DNA of 64,000 bases from an uncultured bacterium (GCA_905216055.1 CAJMSH010000001.1:310001-374000); one strand, 5' to 3'; positions 1 to 9,323 are shown, numbered from the stretch's first letter. The notes: generated by a model not told the origin, from the letters alone. Program-made: numbers and translations.

Positions 1-1118
1 ATTTTATGCCCTTCTGCTCTGTGCATCTTTGGAGCTGAATAAGGTGCAAATAATATGTAGCCCAAGCTAATTGCGAAATATAAAATTATTAAAGAATTTT
101 TTACTTTTTCATTTTTTATTGTTTCAATTCCATAGCATGCCAAATAGATTAGTATCGGGTAAATTTCAATTGAATATTTCGTAATGAATACGAGTTTCCC
201 TGATAAAGATGCAATACTCAATACAAGTATAGTTGCTATACAAATTGAAAAAAGTCCGATATTAAATTTGTTTTTGATAAGTGATTTAACAATAAGGAAT
301 ATGCAAATGAGTGTCGGAACAATCATGAAAAATGCAAGTTTGGATGCGTAGAAAAATTTGTCCGGCGAGTTTGTTAAATTAGTCAATATTGGAGAAAAAT
401 AGTCTGTGAATAAAAACGCTATTTTTACAAAAGAAAAACTTCCCCACCATTGTGAAAAAGATTTTCCGTTAAGTATATTAATAATTAATGGCGATAAAAT
501 AATTCCGCCTGTTAATATTGAAACCCAAACGGTTATTATTACTTTTTTGAATTGTTTGTATAATTTAATGCTTAAGAATATAAGATTAAAGAACACAAAG
601 ACAAATCCGATAGTATGAGTAAACAAAATTAGAAAATTAAATAATGCGTATAGGGAAAAATTTAATTTATTTGGCTGTTTAATGGTTTTTATTGTATATA
701 AAAGGCTCAATGCCGAGAATAAAAATAATATTTGGTATAGTCTTACTTCTTGAGAGTAATAAATTAAGAAAGAACTAATTGCGCTAAATCCTGCACAGTA
801 AAGCCCTGTCTTTTCATCTTTTTCTTTGCCAGTAAAATACATTGCAATTATAGAAAGTATTCCTGCAAATACGGATGTTAATCTTAATAGTATGTCGCTT
901 TTCCCAAAGAGTGCCATAAAAAATTTCAAATAAAGGTAATAAAATGGCATGTGACATTGAGATTTAACTGCTTCAATAAAATTATGTCCAAATGGAATGG
1001 TGGCAATCATCCAACTTACATATTCATCATTCCATAAACCATCAGGTTTATTAATAAATATAAGTCTTAAAATTAACCCTAAAATAACTATTCCGACTAT
1101 AGTAATATATTTTTTCAC
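1..1118 (-). CDS. GT-C fold membrane glycosyltransferase (GT39/ArnT-like), C-terminus cut by window edge
   Basis: An open frame of about 372 codons runs from a GTG at 1118 to the left window edge without a stop, so the gene is partial. The product begins with a hydrophobic segment followed by an Asp-Glu pair (WNDEYVSW) in the first extracytoplasmic loop, then HMPFYYLYLKFF and many further membrane segments. This is the layout of GT-C enzymes that transfer sugars from polyprenyl-phosphate donors (PMT/ArnT/GT39 type); the DE pair matches their catalytic acidic residues. An AGAGGG ribosome binding site lies 12 nt upstream of the GTG; an in-frame TTG at 1127 is too close to that site. It is divergent from a GT2 enzyme that could make its polyprenyl-phosphate sugar donor. 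The acceptor is unknown. Confidence 0.75.
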   Translation of the reverse strand, partial: MKKYITIVGIVILGLILRLIFINKPDGLWNDEYVSWMIATIPFGHNFIEAVKSQCHMPFYYLYLKFFMALFGKSDILLRLTSVFAGILSIIAMYFTGKEKDEKTGLYCAGFSAISSFLIYYSQEVRLYQILFLFSALSLLYTIKTIKQPNKLNFSLYALFNFLILFTHTIGFVFVFFNLIFLSIKLYKQFKKVIITVWVSILTGGIILSPLIINILNGKSFSQWWGSFSFVKIAFLFTDYFSPILTNLTNSPDKFFYASKLAFFMIVPTLICIFLIVKSLIKNKFNIGLFSICIATILVLSIASLSGKLVFITKYSIEIYPILIYLACYGIETIKNEKVKNSLIILYFAISLGYILFAPYSAPKMHRAEGHK

Positions 1119-1179
1119 GATTGTCAAAATCCCTCTTTAATTATATAATAAAAAGAAAAATTTAAAAGAGGTTGTAATA

Positions 1180-2124
1180 ATGAAGCTAGTTATCCAAATA
1201 CCCTGTTATAATGAAGAAAATTCGCTACCGGTTACATTAAAGGCTTTGCCTGAAAAAATCGAGGGAATTGATGAAATCGAAGTATTGATTATAGATGACG
1301 GCTCTTCAGACAGGACTGTTGAGGTGGCAAGGGAGTTGGGTGTTAAACATATTGTCAGCATGCCTCATAATTCAGGGTTAGCAAAAGCTTTTACAGCCGG
1401 AATTAATGAGTCTTTGGCAGTTGGCGCAGATATTATTGTAAATACTGATGCTGATAATCAATATTGCGCTGATGATATTGAAAAACTTGTAAAACCTATC
1501 ATAAATGGAGATGCTGATATTGTTATAGGTTCAAGACCAGTTTCTAAAATTGAACATTTTTCTTTATTGAAAAAGTTTTTACAGAAAACAGGTTCTTTTG
1601 TAATGCGTTTGATAAGTTCAACAGATGTTGAAGATGCTCCAAGCGGTTTTAGAGCATTTTCAAGAAATGCAGCTATCAGACTTAATGTCTTTGATAATTA
1701 TACTTATACATTAGATACTATAATTCAAGCTAAGGCAAAAGGTTTGCATTTGAAGTGCGTGCCGATAAATGTTAATCCTGAACTTAGGGAATCAAGATTG
1801 GTTAAAAATATTTTTGATTACGTAAGACGATCTATGTTTACAATGATAAGAATGTTTATCATTTATCGTCCGTTTAGATTTTTCTCGATACTTGCAGGAA
1901 TATTTTTTACTTTAGGGGTTTTAATAGGTTTAAGATTCTTGTGGTTTTATTTGTTTGAAAGCGGGGCAGGACATATACAATCTTTGATTTTATCAGCTAT
2001 ATTAATTATAATTGGTGTTCAGGTTGCTGTAATCGCAGTTGTATCTGAACTTTTATCAATTAACCGTAAGTTGTTAGAGGATATACAAACTCGCTTAAAA
2101 CTTCAAGACTTGAAAAAAAATTAG
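1180..2124 (+). CDS. Family 2 glycosyltransferase with C-terminal membrane segments (polyprenyl-phosphate sugar synthase-like)
   Basis: The 314-residue product has an N-terminal GT-A domain: IPCYNEENSL at the start, the nucleotide-binding IIDDGSSDRT near residue 38, and NTDADNQY (DxD-type metal site) near residue 88. Two hydrophobic segments follow at about 225-290 and then a short basic tail. This matches the DPM1/GtrB group, which moves a sugar from a nucleotide donor to a polyprenyl phosphate at the cytoplasmic membrane face. An AAGAGG ribosome binding site precedes the ATG. It is divergent from the GT-C gene, and the pair could act in sequence, one charging the lipid carrier and the other using it. 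The sugar is not predictable. Confidence 0.85.
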   Translation: MKLVIQIPCYNEENSLPVTLKALPEKIEGIDEIEVLIIDDGSSDRTVEVARELGVKHIVSMPHNSGLAKAFTAGINESLAVGADIIVNTDADNQYCADDIEKLVKPIINGDADIVIGSRPVSKIEHFSLLKKFLQKTGSFVMRLISSTDVEDAPSGFRAFSRNAAIRLNVFDNYTYTLDTIIQAKAKGLHLKCVPINVNPELRESRLVKNIFDYVRRSMFTMIRMFIIYRPFRFFSILAGIFFTLGVLIGLRFLWFYLFESGAGHIQSLILSAILIIIGVQVAVIAVVSELLSINRKLLEDIQTRLKLQDLKKN

Positions 2125-2175
2125 GAAGTTATAAGATGTATAAAAAGATTAATTAAAAATAGGAAATTTATATAT

Positions 2176-4392
2176 ATGGCAAAAGTTGAATTTGTTTCTA
2201 AGCTGAGAGATTTCGTCTCTTCTGCTAAATTTATAAAAGTTATATCTTTTATAGGTTTTACTATTTTGATGACTGCTGTTATTGCATCTCAGAATTTCTT
2301 TTTTCAAAATATTATTGAAAACGGAATAAGTAAACGTGATATCATTGCTCAAAAGACATTGACTGTAGAAGATGTTAAACGAACAGAGCAGCATAGAAAA
2401 GAGGTCGCTCAAAAAGTTGAACCTGTAATGGCTCCTGCAGAAGATGAATTTATCAAAACTAATTTGCAAACATTACAGACTTCAATTATGCAGATTAGAA
2501 AAAAAGATGTTCCGGATTCTGTTAAAACTGAAGAAATCGGAATATTGTTCGATTTATCTGACAATTCAAAAAGAAACTTTATAATTAATTTCCTTTTAAA
2601 AGCTGATGATAACAGCTTGCATGAAGTTTTCGATAAATCTAATTTGACTTTAGCAAATATTTTACGTCAAGGAATTACCGAAAAAGATTATGAAAAAGAT
2701 AATATTGACAGTATTATTCTAAATAATTTGGTATCAAATGTTTCAAAACGTCAGGTATCAGTAATTAAGGCCGTTTTGGAACAGGTTATTGTACCTAACC
2801 TTGTAGTTGATGAATTTGCAACTGAAATTGCAAGAAAAAATGCTCAAAATTCTGTCAGACCTTATGAAGTTGTTTTCCAAAAGGGTGACAAAATTTTGTT
2901 TGAAGGTGAGCCTGTTACAAGGTTAAAACGAGATGCTCTTCGTCAGGCAGGTTACAATGTTTATGAATTAAATTGGCCGGGGCTTGCTGCTATTTATTTA
3001 ATTGTATTTATTGGAACATTTTTATTCCTTTATTATATGAAATTCTTCGAAAAAGAATTTTTACAACCTAGATATATGGCGGTTTCCGCGTTTTTATCAA
3101 TTTTGGTTGCATTTATTGGAGTTGTCCTACCTACAGGGTTTTCTCCTTATGTAATTCCTATACCTGCTTATTTAATTTTGATGGTTATTTTTACAAAACC
3201 AAGAATTGCATTTGTAGCTTCTGTTATTTTATTGTCTGTTATGACAATTGGATATCAGTATAATATTCAATTTTTGGTTACTTTCTTGTTATTGAGCATT
3301 TTAGCTGTTGTTTCTATGTCACAGATAAGATATGCGGAACGTGTTGATGTGATTAAAAATGGCTTTAATATTGGTATTGCAGGTTTAATTATTGTATTCA
3401 GCATTTACGTGTTGGAAAAATGCCTTATTGAAGTTGAAAATGTCTTAATAGTTAAAAATTGCTTGTTTATACTTTTAAACGGTATATTTAGTGCTATTAT
3501 AGCTTCAGGTTTGTTGCCTTTAATTGAGAGTATGTTCAAAATTATTACTCCATACGGGCTTGCCGAACTTGGAGATCATAACCAGAAGCTTTTGAAAAGA
3601 TTGCAGATAGATGCTCCGGGAACTTATCATCACAGTTTGATGGTTTCAAATTTGTGTGAAGCTGCAGCAGAAGCAATAGGAGCTGATCCTGTTTTGGCAA
3701 GAGTTGGTGCGTTATACCATGATATCGGAAAATTGAAACGTCCTTTATTCTTTGTTGAAAACCAGTCTTATTTCTTAATTGAAAACCCACATAATAAATT
3801 TACTCCAAGAATTAGTAAAATGATTATTACAGCTCACCCTAAAGACGGTATTGAGATTGCAAAAGAATATAAGTTGCCTCAAGTTATTCAAAACTTCATT
3901 ACTCAACACCATGGGGAAGGCTTGGCAAGTTATTTTTACAATCAGGCCGTAAAAGAAGAAGGTGCTGAAAACGTAAAAGAAGAACAGTTCAGATATGCAG
4001 GACCTAAACCAAATACCAAAGAAACTGCAATTTTGATGATTGCGGATGCTGTTGAATCTGCTGTAAGATCTTTGAAAAATCCGACTCCTGAAGAAATTGA
4101 GGGTATGATTAATAAAATTATTGTTGAAAGATTAAATGACGGTCAGTTATCAGACAGTCCGCTTACATTAAAAGATATAAAAACAATCGCATCTACATTC
4201 TCTCGTATATTGAGAGGTATGCAGCATAATAGAATTAAGTATCAGGAAAATTTGGCTGAAGAATTGCAAAAACAAAAAATTAATATGCCAGCAAAACTTC
4301 TTGATGAAGATTTGGAAAATAAAATAAAGCAGCTTGAAGGCGAAAAAGCTCCCCAAGATCAGAAAAATCCTAAAGAGGATAAAAATGACTAA
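2176..4392 (+). CDS. pgpH: 7TM-HD family cyclic-di-AMP phosphodiesterase, PgpH type
   Basis: This 738-residue protein has one N-terminal membrane helix (about residues 18-40), a long extracytoplasmic region with a YEVVFQKGDKILFEGEPVT-type motif, a block of about seven membrane helices (270-460) and a C-terminal HD domain. The HD domain carries HHSLMVSNL near residue 483 and ALYHDIGKLKRP near 515. This is the 7TMR-HDED plus 7TM plus HD layout of PgpH, which hydrolyses c-di-AMP to pApA. A ybeY gene overlaps its 3' end and dgkA follows, a gene order found in many bacteria. An AGGAA-type ribosome binding site precedes the ATG. The enzyme implies c-di-AMP signalling; no cyclase was recognised here. 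Confidence 0.93.
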   Translation: MAKVEFVSKLRDFVSSAKFIKVISFIGFTILMTAVIASQNFFFQNIIENGISKRDIIAQKTLTVEDVKRTEQHRKEVAQKVEPVMAPAEDEFIKTNLQTLQTSIMQIRKKDVPDSVKTEEIGILFDLSDNSKRNFIINFLLKADDNSLHEVFDKSNLTLANILRQGITEKDYEKDNIDSIILNNLVSNVSKRQVSVIKAVLEQVIVPNLVVDEFATEIARKNAQNSVRPYEVVFQKGDKILFEGEPVTRLKRDALRQAGYNVYELNWPGLAAIYLIVFIGTFLFLYYMKFFEKEFLQPRYMAVSAFLSILVAFIGVVLPTGFSPYVIPIPAYLILMVIFTKPRIAFVASVILLSVMTIGYQYNIQFLVTFLLLSILAVVSMSQIRYAERVDVIKNGFNIGIAGLIIVFSIYVLEKCLIEVENVLIVKNCLFILLNGIFSAIIASGLLPLIESMFKIITPYGLAELGDHNQKLLKRLQIDAPGTYHHSLMVSNLCEAAAEAIGADPVLARVGALYHDIGKLKRPLFFVENQSYFLIENPHNKFTPRISKMIITAHPKDGIEIAKEYKLPQVIQNFITQHHGEGLASYFYNQAVKEEGAENVKEEQFRYAGPKPNTKETAILMIADAVESAVRSLKNPTPEEIEGMINKIIVERLNDGQLSDSPLTLKDIKTIASTFSRILRGMQHNRIKYQENLAEELQKQKINMPAKLLDEDLENKIKQLEGEKAPQDQKNPKEDKND

Positions 4393-4882
4393 ATATAATA
4401 TTTTTAGTGAAAATATTTATGAGTATTGGAATATTAATGAAAGAACATTTATTGATATTGCAAAAAAGATTTTAAAATTTTATCTTTCAATTCAAGAAGT
4501 TTATGAAAAATCTTGTTTAAATGGATTTGATTATAAGGTTATTTCTTTTGATTTTTTGTATTGTGACAGTGTAAAAACTCATGAAATCAACAGAGAATAT
4601 CGAAATAAAGATTATCCTGCTGATATAATTACATTTGCAATATTCGCAGATAGTGAGGAAAAATTTATATTCGATGGTGAAATTAATCTTGGGGAAGTTA
4701 TGATTGCTCTTGATAAAGTAATTGAAGAAGCCGAAAAAAAAGGTGTGACTAAAGAGCATGAATTGGCATTTTTAATAAGCCATGGAATATTGCATTTATT
4801 AGGATTTGACCATCAAACAGAAGAAGATTATAATTTTGTTATAGATTTACAAAATAAAGCACTGGAAAGTATAGGGGTATGA
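4385..4882 (+). CDS. ybeY: Endoribonuclease YbeY (rRNA maturation)
   Basis: The product (165 residues) contains the YbeY metal site HGILHLLGFDH near the C-terminus, with three zinc-binding histidines, and the conserved YRNKDYPADIITFA block upstream. YbeY is a single-strand endoribonuclease involved in 16S rRNA 3'-end maturation and ribosome quality control. I chose the ATG at 4385 over an upstream ATG at 4334: it has an AAGAGG site at correct spacing, overlaps the pgpH stop by 8 bases, and removes a 17-residue extension lying wholly inside pgpH. It is probably translationally coupled to pgpH and to dgkA, with which it shares ATGA. Confidence 0.94.
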   Translation: MTKYNIFSENIYEYWNINERTFIDIAKKILKFYLSIQEVYEKSCLNGFDYKVISFDFLYCDSVKTHEINREYRNKDYPADIITFAIFADSEEKFIFDGEINLGEVMIALDKVIEEAEKKGVTKEHELAFLISHGILHLLGFDHQTEEDYNFVIDLQNKALESIGV

Positions 4883-5256
4883 CAAAGTTTAAGCAACAAG
4901 GTTTTTCTAACACCTTTAAAAATGCACGCAAGGGTATGCGTCTTGTATTAAAATCGGAAGTAAATATAAGAGTTCATTTTTGTATTGCATTTATTGTTCT
5001 TATTTTAGCATTTGTATTGGATTTTAGTATAGAGCGAATTTGTATATTACTTTTGACAATAGGATTTGTGATTGTTGCAGAGATGGTAAATTCTGCTGTT
5101 GAATTTTCTCTGGATGCAGTTTTTCACAATCGTTATTCCAAACTTGTTGGAATGGCAAAAGATATATCTGCAGGCGCTGTTATGTTTGCATCAGTCATAG
5201 CAATTGTAATTGGTATTTTGCTTTTTGGAGATGCTATTGCAAAATTAATTGTGTGA
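4879..5256 (+). CDS. dgkA: Diacylglycerol/undecaprenol kinase family protein
   Basis: This small integral membrane protein of 125 residues has three predicted helices and the family signature AEMVNSAVEFSLD around residue 70 (glutamate-rich active site). An N-terminal amphipathic stretch, GFSNTFKNARKGM, matches DgkA/UdpK proteins. Gram-positive relatives phosphorylate undecaprenol, whereas E. coli DgkA uses diacylglycerol; the lipid used here cannot be told from sequence. Its ATG overlaps the ybeY stop (ATGA), and a strong hairpin terminator follows at 5289, so pgpH-ybeY-dgkA forms one transcription unit. Confidence 0.9.
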   Translation: MTKFKQQGFSNTFKNARKGMRLVLKSEVNIRVHFCIAFIVLILAFVLDFSIERICILLLTIGFVIVAEMVNSAVEFSLDAVFHNRYSKLVGMAKDISAGAVMFASVIAIVIGILLFGDAIAKLIV

Positions 5257-5288
5257 ATGTAAAATTTGATTTTATTCTTAAAACAGCA

Positions 5289-5315
5289 AAGCCCTGAATT
5301 ATTCAGGGCTTTTTA
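5289..5315 (+). terminator. Rho-independent terminator after dgkA
   Basis: A perfect hairpin with AAGCCCTGAAT paired to ATTCAGGGCTT is followed by a T run. It closes the pgpH operon and, read in reverse, could also terminate the small minus-strand gene ending at 5345. Confidence 0.9.
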
Positions 5316-5344
5316 TATTTATGGTTTAATTAGAGGCACAATTA

Positions 5345-5548
5345 TTAATTGTTGCTTAAAACTAATCTCAAAGTGGCAAGATTTTTAATAGAAAGCATTG
5401 CATGTTTGTTATGCTGATGTTCAGCAATGTTGAAAATTCTTATGATACGTTGAATTTCTTCCAAATCTTTTCTTGATTCAATCTTGTAAACATTATTAAT
5501 TGGGTCTGAAACTACAGACATTAAAGTATTTAATTCCTGTTCTTTCAT
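5345..5548 (-). CDS. Small protein of unknown function (67 residues)
   Basis: I do not recognise this protein. It is a 67-residue, mostly helical, soluble sequence (starts MKEQELNTLMSVVSDP) with no membrane segment. It is probably real because an AAGAGGAT ribosome binding site sits 9 nt before the ATG, the frame fills the gap between dgkA and mazG, and it ends next to a bidirectional hairpin. Its ILVFN-rich helices suggest a small oligomeric or partner-binding protein, but no function can be assigned. Confidence 0.6.
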   Translation of the reverse strand: MKEQELNTLMSVVSDPINNVYKIESRKDLEEIQRIIRIFNIAEHQHNKHAMLSIKNLATLRLVLSNN

Positions 5549-5634
5549 AAATCTTATCCTCTTTCCTGTATATTTATATAAAGGATTTTTTTATTTAGGA
5601 ATTGCTTTTTTGGGGTAACGATACTTAACATTTG

Positions 5635-6411
5635 TTAACAATTATGAGAGACACATTCCTTAGCCCGCTTCCATAATATATCATATTCCCTGAAATCATA
5701 ATCTTCTAACGGTTTTTCGGCAAGCTCTTCCATTTTGCGGAAACGTGCCATAAATTTTTTGTTTGCATTTAAAAGGGCTTGTTCTGCATCAATTTTATTC
5801 CATCTTGCAAGATTTACTATTGCAAAGAGAATGTCGCCCATTTCTTCTTCCATGTGTTTTGTATCTTTTTCTTTTACAGCTTCTTTAAATTCTTCGAATT
5901 CTGAATTGATACATTCGTATAACGACTTTTCATCAGGCCATTCAAAGCCTTGTTTTACTGCTCTTTTGCTAATCTTTTGGGCACTCATTAATGCTGATTG
6001 AGATTTAGAAATCCCATCCATTGCGGATTTTCGGTGCGGTTTTTCTTCTTTTTTTAGTTTATCCCAATTGTCAATTATATCTTGTGTTGAATTTACTTTA
6101 ACGTTACCGAAAACATGCGGATGGCGATGTATAAGCTTTTCATTCAACCCTTTTGCAACATCATCAAGATTAAATTCCCCCTCATCATCCGCAATTTGAG
6201 CATGCAATAGAACCTGTAAAAGAACATCTCCCAGTTCTTCTTTCAAATGCTTCATATCACCTGAATTCATCGCATCAACCGCTTCGTATGCTTCTTCAAG
6301 CATGTTTGGTCTTAAACTTTTATGAGTTTGTGCCCTATCCCATTCGCAGCCGTTTGGAGAACGTAGTGTGCGTACTGTTTCAATCAGTTTATCTAAATTT
6401 TCATATCCCAT
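5635..6411 (-). CDS. mazG: Nucleoside triphosphate pyrophosphohydrolase MazG
   Basis: The protein (258 residues) contains two tandem MazG folds. The first has RSPNGCEWDRAQTHKSL, then EEAYE and KEELGD acidic motifs. The second repeats EFEEF and EEEMGD. This is the full-length E. coli-type MazG, which hydrolyses nucleoside triphosphates to monophosphates and removes damaged or surplus nucleotides. I chose the ATG at 6411, which follows an AGAGGG site; a longer frame from 6459 adds 16 residues that match no family member. It stands alone on the minus strand, divergent from the small gene at 6549. Confidence 0.93.
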   Translation of the reverse strand: MGYENLDKLIETVRTLRSPNGCEWDRAQTHKSLRPNMLEEAYEAVDAMNSGDMKHLKEELGDVLLQVLLHAQIADDEGEFNLDDVAKGLNEKLIHRHPHVFGNVKVNSTQDIIDNWDKLKKEEKPHRKSAMDGISKSQSALMSAQKISKRAVKQGFEWPDEKSLYECINSEFEEFKEAVKEKDTKHMEEEMGDILFAIVNLARWNKIDAEQALLNANKKFMARFRKMEELAEKPLEDYDFREYDILWKRAKECVSHNC

Positions 6412-6548
6412 TTTTATACCCTCTTTGAAAATTTTACAACTAAAGTATAAGAAATTCAATCAAGAATACATCAAAAGGTTGAGCCATAATATTTTTTATA
6501 ATGATATCCTATTAAGGTCGATAAAAGTTATACGAAAGGATATTAACA

Positions 6549-7067
6549 ATGGCAAATTTATCAATTCCATCAATTCGTGCACGTATATTTAACACAAGTA
6601 AGCACGAATCATCTACTCAAAGAAATTCAAATTCTACAAATCCTTTTGCAGCATCATCATTCAAAGGTAATGTTTTGACTGCAGATGTTTTTGAATCTTC
6701 TAACAACAAGAATGACAACAATATTAACTTCACTGGAAAATTGAAAGCTAGTGCATTAGTTGGTTCAATTTCCGGTATTGGTGAAAAATTCCAAAACATG
6801 ATTAATTCTGTTGTAGCATTTGGTAACAGAATTAAAGATAACGTTGTAAATGGTTGGAACAAATTAAACAATATTGAAATTTCATTTACACCAGCTAAAG
6901 ATAAAGCTGTTTCTATGTTTAATTCAGTTAAAGATACATTGAATACATCTGTTTCTGATTTGATTTATTCAGGTATTTCTTCAAAAAATGTGGCTAAAAT
7001 GGAAGATATGAATGCAGCAAGACAGTTAATGATTGATAATGTTAACGCTTGGGAAGCAGCTGTTTAA
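6549..7067 (+). CDS. Unknown protein with Phe-Lys/Thr-Gly motifs
   Basis: I do not recognise this 172-residue protein. Its N-terminus is polar, Ser/Asn-rich and probably disordered, and contains SSFKGN (residues 36-41) and INFTGK (59-64). The rest is helical with no clear membrane span and no Sec signal peptide. Similar short F-K/T-G/S motifs occur near the N-terminus of three other unknown or extracytoplasmic-type proteins in this window (14300, 25572, 27136). An AAAGGAT ribosome binding site precedes the ATG and a TATAAT box lies at 6497. It forms a pair with the gene at 7084, only 16 bases downstream. Confidence 0.65.
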   Translation: MANLSIPSIRARIFNTSKHESSTQRNSNSTNPFAASSFKGNVLTADVFESSNNKNDNNINFTGKLKASALVGSISGIGEKFQNMINSVVAFGNRIKDNVVNGWNKLNNIEISFTPAKDKAVSMFNSVKDTLNTSVSDLIYSGISSKNVAKMEDMNAARQLMIDNVNAWEAAV

Positions 7068-7083
7068 TTTGTGGAGGTTAGTA

Positions 7084-7455
7084 ATGGTAGATAAGAAAAT
7101 TATAAAAAATGTGACAAATATTATAGAAGGATTAGGTCAAAATGAAAATCCTGAAACTATATCTATTTTGGAAGATGTAGGTACTAATTCAAAAATTGAT
7201 GCAATCAGAGAAATGACATCTCGTGCATTGGTTAAGAAAAACATGCATGATTCTTTGAAAGTTGTTATTACAAACAAAGGTAAAGGAATCAATGATATGT
7301 CAACAGTAGTTGCAATGAGCACTATTAATGAATTGTTATCACTTGATGATAAATCTGAAGCTATGAAGATTTTAGAAGATACTGTAAACGAACACTCTGA
7401 TGAAGAAGTTAGAGATAATGCTCGTTCTGTGAAAGCTTTAATGGCACTTTCATAA
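7084..7455 (+). CDS. Small HEAT-like helical protein of unknown function
   Basis: A soluble helical protein of 123 residues. The C-terminal part (SDEEVRDNARSVKALMAL) resembles one HEAT-repeat unit, suggesting a protein-binding role, but this is inference from pattern only. I chose the ATG at 7084 because a GGAGG site lies 7 nt upstream; an upstream ATG at 7033 lies inside the previous gene with no such site. It is cotranscribed with the gene at 6549 and followed by a strong terminator at 7504. Confidence 0.65.
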   Translation: MVDKKIIKNVTNIIEGLGQNENPETISILEDVGTNSKIDAIREMTSRALVKKNMHDSLKVVITNKGKGINDMSTVVAMSTINELLSLDDKSEAMKILEDTVNEHSDEEVRDNARSVKALMALS

Positions 7456-7503
7456 ATTATGCAGCATTCAAATTATATTAAATTTGCCAGATTTTATATA
7501 TAT

Positions 7504-7533
7504 AAAACGTCTGAGTATTCTCAGACGTTTTTT
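7504..7533 (+). terminator. Rho-independent terminator
   Basis: Perfect stem AAAACGTCTGAG with CTCAGACGTTTT, four-base loop TATT and a T run. It ends the 6549-7455 transcript just upstream of the padR promoter. Confidence 0.92.
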
Positions 7534-7537
7534 GTGT

Positions 7538-7549
7538 TATAGTATTTTT
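7538..7549 (+). promoter_or_regulatory. Leaderless promoter of padR-like gene
   Basis: An extended -10 box (TG-T-TATAGT) ends at 7543, exactly 6 nt before the ATG at 7550. There is no Shine-Dalgarno sequence, so transcription probably starts at or next to the start codon. Confidence 0.6.
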
Positions 7550-8074
7550 ATGATTGAATTGTTAATCTTGTATGTTTTGCTAAAGCGTGATTATACAATG
7601 TATGCTATTCAAAAGCGTATATTAGATATATTTGCACCTTTTACAAATCCTAGTTTTGGAGCTTTAAAGCCTGCGTTAAGACGTTTGGAAGAAAAAGAGT
7701 GTATTTCTTCAAGAAAAATGATGTCTGACGGTGGTAAGTTATCTGTTTATTATGAAATTTCTAAAAACGGGCTGAATGAATTAAAGGTGCTTTTGCTAGA
7801 GGAGTTTAGTGACAATCCTTTGCAGTTTTTGTCAAATGCTCGTGTCAAATTGTGTTGTGCTGATTGCCTAAATTCTGATGAGAGGGTTCGTTTGTTTTTT
7901 TCGGTTAAATCTCGTGCTATGCAATTTAAAACATTTACTCAAAATATATTAAACGATGAATATAACAAGATTAATTTTTATCAAAAAATAGTTTTGGATA
8001 ATGCTTTGTGCGAATATTCAAACCTTATTACTCTTGTCGAAGGATTGGAGAAAGATAATGCCCGCAATAGTTAG
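7550..8074 (+). CDS. PadR-family transcriptional regulator
   Basis: This 174-residue protein begins with a winged-helix domain typical of PadR: a YVLLKRDYTMYAIQKRI start, FGALKPALRRLEEKECI (recognition helix) and a YYEISKNGLNEL wing. A helical Vir-like C-terminal dimerisation part follows. PadR proteins are usually ligand-responsive repressors. I chose the ATG at 7550: it lies 6 nt after a TATAGT box, whereas the longer frame from 7484 would read through the upstream terminator. The gene overlaps the DUF512 gene by 17 bases, so the two are probably coexpressed. Confidence 0.8.
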   Translation: MIELLILYVLLKRDYTMYAIQKRILDIFAPFTNPSFGALKPALRRLEEKECISSRKMMSDGGKLSVYYEISKNGLNELKVLLLEEFSDNPLQFLSNARVKLCCADCLNSDERVRLFFSVKSRAMQFKTFTQNILNDEYNKINFYQKIVLDNALCEYSNLITLVEGLEKDNARNS

Positions 8075-9323
8075 TTCTGTTATAAAAGATTCAATTGCTG
8101 AAGAGCTTGGTATTGAATCAGGTGATGAAATTTTGTCAATCGATGATACAAATATGCTTGATATGATTGATTATAATTTTTTGTGTAAGTCTGATTTGTT
8201 AACTCTTGAGATAAAGAAAACGTCAGGTGATGTTGAGGTTATTGAATTAGAAAAAGATTTTGACGAAGATTTAGGTATTGTGTTTGAAAGTGCTGTTTTT
8301 GACAGAGTAAAGCCTTGTTTAAATCATTGTATTTTTTGCTTTGTAGACCAGCAGCCAAAAGGTTTGAGAGATACGCTATATGTAAAAGATGATGATTACA
8401 GGCTGTCGTATCTACAAGGAACTTATATAACCCTTACCAATTTGACAGATGCAGATAAGGAAAGAATTAAGCGTATGCATTTGGGTCCTTTTTATGTTTC
8501 AGTTCATACAACAAATCCTGATTTGCGTGTAAAAATGCTTAGAAATCCAAATGCTGGTAAGGCTTTAGAGAATTTAAAATGGTTTAGAAAAAATAAAATT
8601 CCATTCCATGCTCAAATTGTATTGTGCCCGGGGTATAATGACGGTGCAGAATTAGAAAGGACATTATCCGATCTTGCTGCTTTAAAAAATACTGTACTTT
8701 CAACGGCAATTGTCCCTGTTGGGATTACTCAGTTTAGAACTGAAGGGCTTGTTCAGGTGGATAAAAATTGCGCAAAACAAACTCTTGAGATAGCTTCAAA
8801 ATATAAGCGAGTTTGTTGCTCTGATGAATTTTTCTTGCTTGCAGGGGAAGAAATTCCGCCGACAAAGTATTACGGCAACTTTTGTCAATTAGAAGACGGT
8901 GTTGGTTCTTTAAGATTGCTGTTAGATAATTTTAAAAAACTTACTTTACCTAAAAAAATTTCAAAACCATTTAAAATGACTTTTGCAACAGGTTATGCGG
9001 CTCTTTATGCAATAGAAAAAATTGCTGCAAAGTTAGATAAAATTAAAAACTTGTCAGTTAGTGTAAGCCCTGTAAAATCTGAGTATTGGGGTAAAAATAT
9101 TACGGTTTCCGGACTAATTACGACTGATGATTTGATTGGAACGGTAAAAGATTTGGATGTGGATATTGTAATTATCCCATCTGTTATGCTTAAACAATAT
9201 TCTGAAGATTTCTTGGACGGGAAAACTTTGGATTATGTTAAGCAAAAAACAGGTAAAGAATTTCTTGTTGTAAAAGATATATATTCAATGAATGAAGTTG
9301 TAGATTATATAAATAAGCTTTGA
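8058..9323 (+). CDS. DUF512 / TIGR03279 putative radical SAM protein with N-terminal PDZ-like domain
   Basis: The 421-residue protein has a PDZ-like N-terminus (PAIVSSVIKDSIAEELGI, then GDEILSIDDTNM). A cysteine cluster CLNHCIFCFVDQ near residue 90 binds the iron-sulfur cluster, and GLRDTLYVKDDDYRLSYL follows. This is the TIGR03279 family, conserved in cyanobacteria and many Firmicutes; its reaction is not established. The ATG at 8058 follows a weak AGAAAG site and overlaps the padR end; an ATG at 8001 would add residues lying wholly in padR. A terminator follows at 9348. Confidence 0.88.
   Translation: MPAIVSSVIKDSIAEELGIESGDEILSIDDTNMLDMIDYNFLCKSDLLTLEIKKTSGDVEVIELEKDFDEDLGIVFESAVFDRVKPCLNHCIFCFVDQQPKGLRDTLYVKDDDYRLSYLQGTYITLTNLTDADKERIKRMHLGPFYVSVHTTNPDLRVKMLRNPNAGKALENLKWFRKNKIPFHAQIVLCPGYNDGAELERTLSDLAALKNTVLSTAIVPVGITQFRTEGLVQVDKNCAKQTLEIASKYKRVCCSDEFFLLAGEEIPPTKYYGNFCQLEDGVGSLRLLLDNFKKLTLPKKISKPFKMTFATGYAALYAIEKIAAKLDKIKNLSVSVSPVKSEYWGKNITVSGLITTDDLIGTVKDLDVDIVIIPSVMLKQYSEDFLDGKTLDYVKQKTGKEFLVVKDIYSMNEVVDYINKL

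Noticed and set aside
406..618. 70-codon plus-strand frame
   Set aside because: It lies antisense inside the partial GT-C membrane protein gene, has no ribosome binding site and no family pattern.
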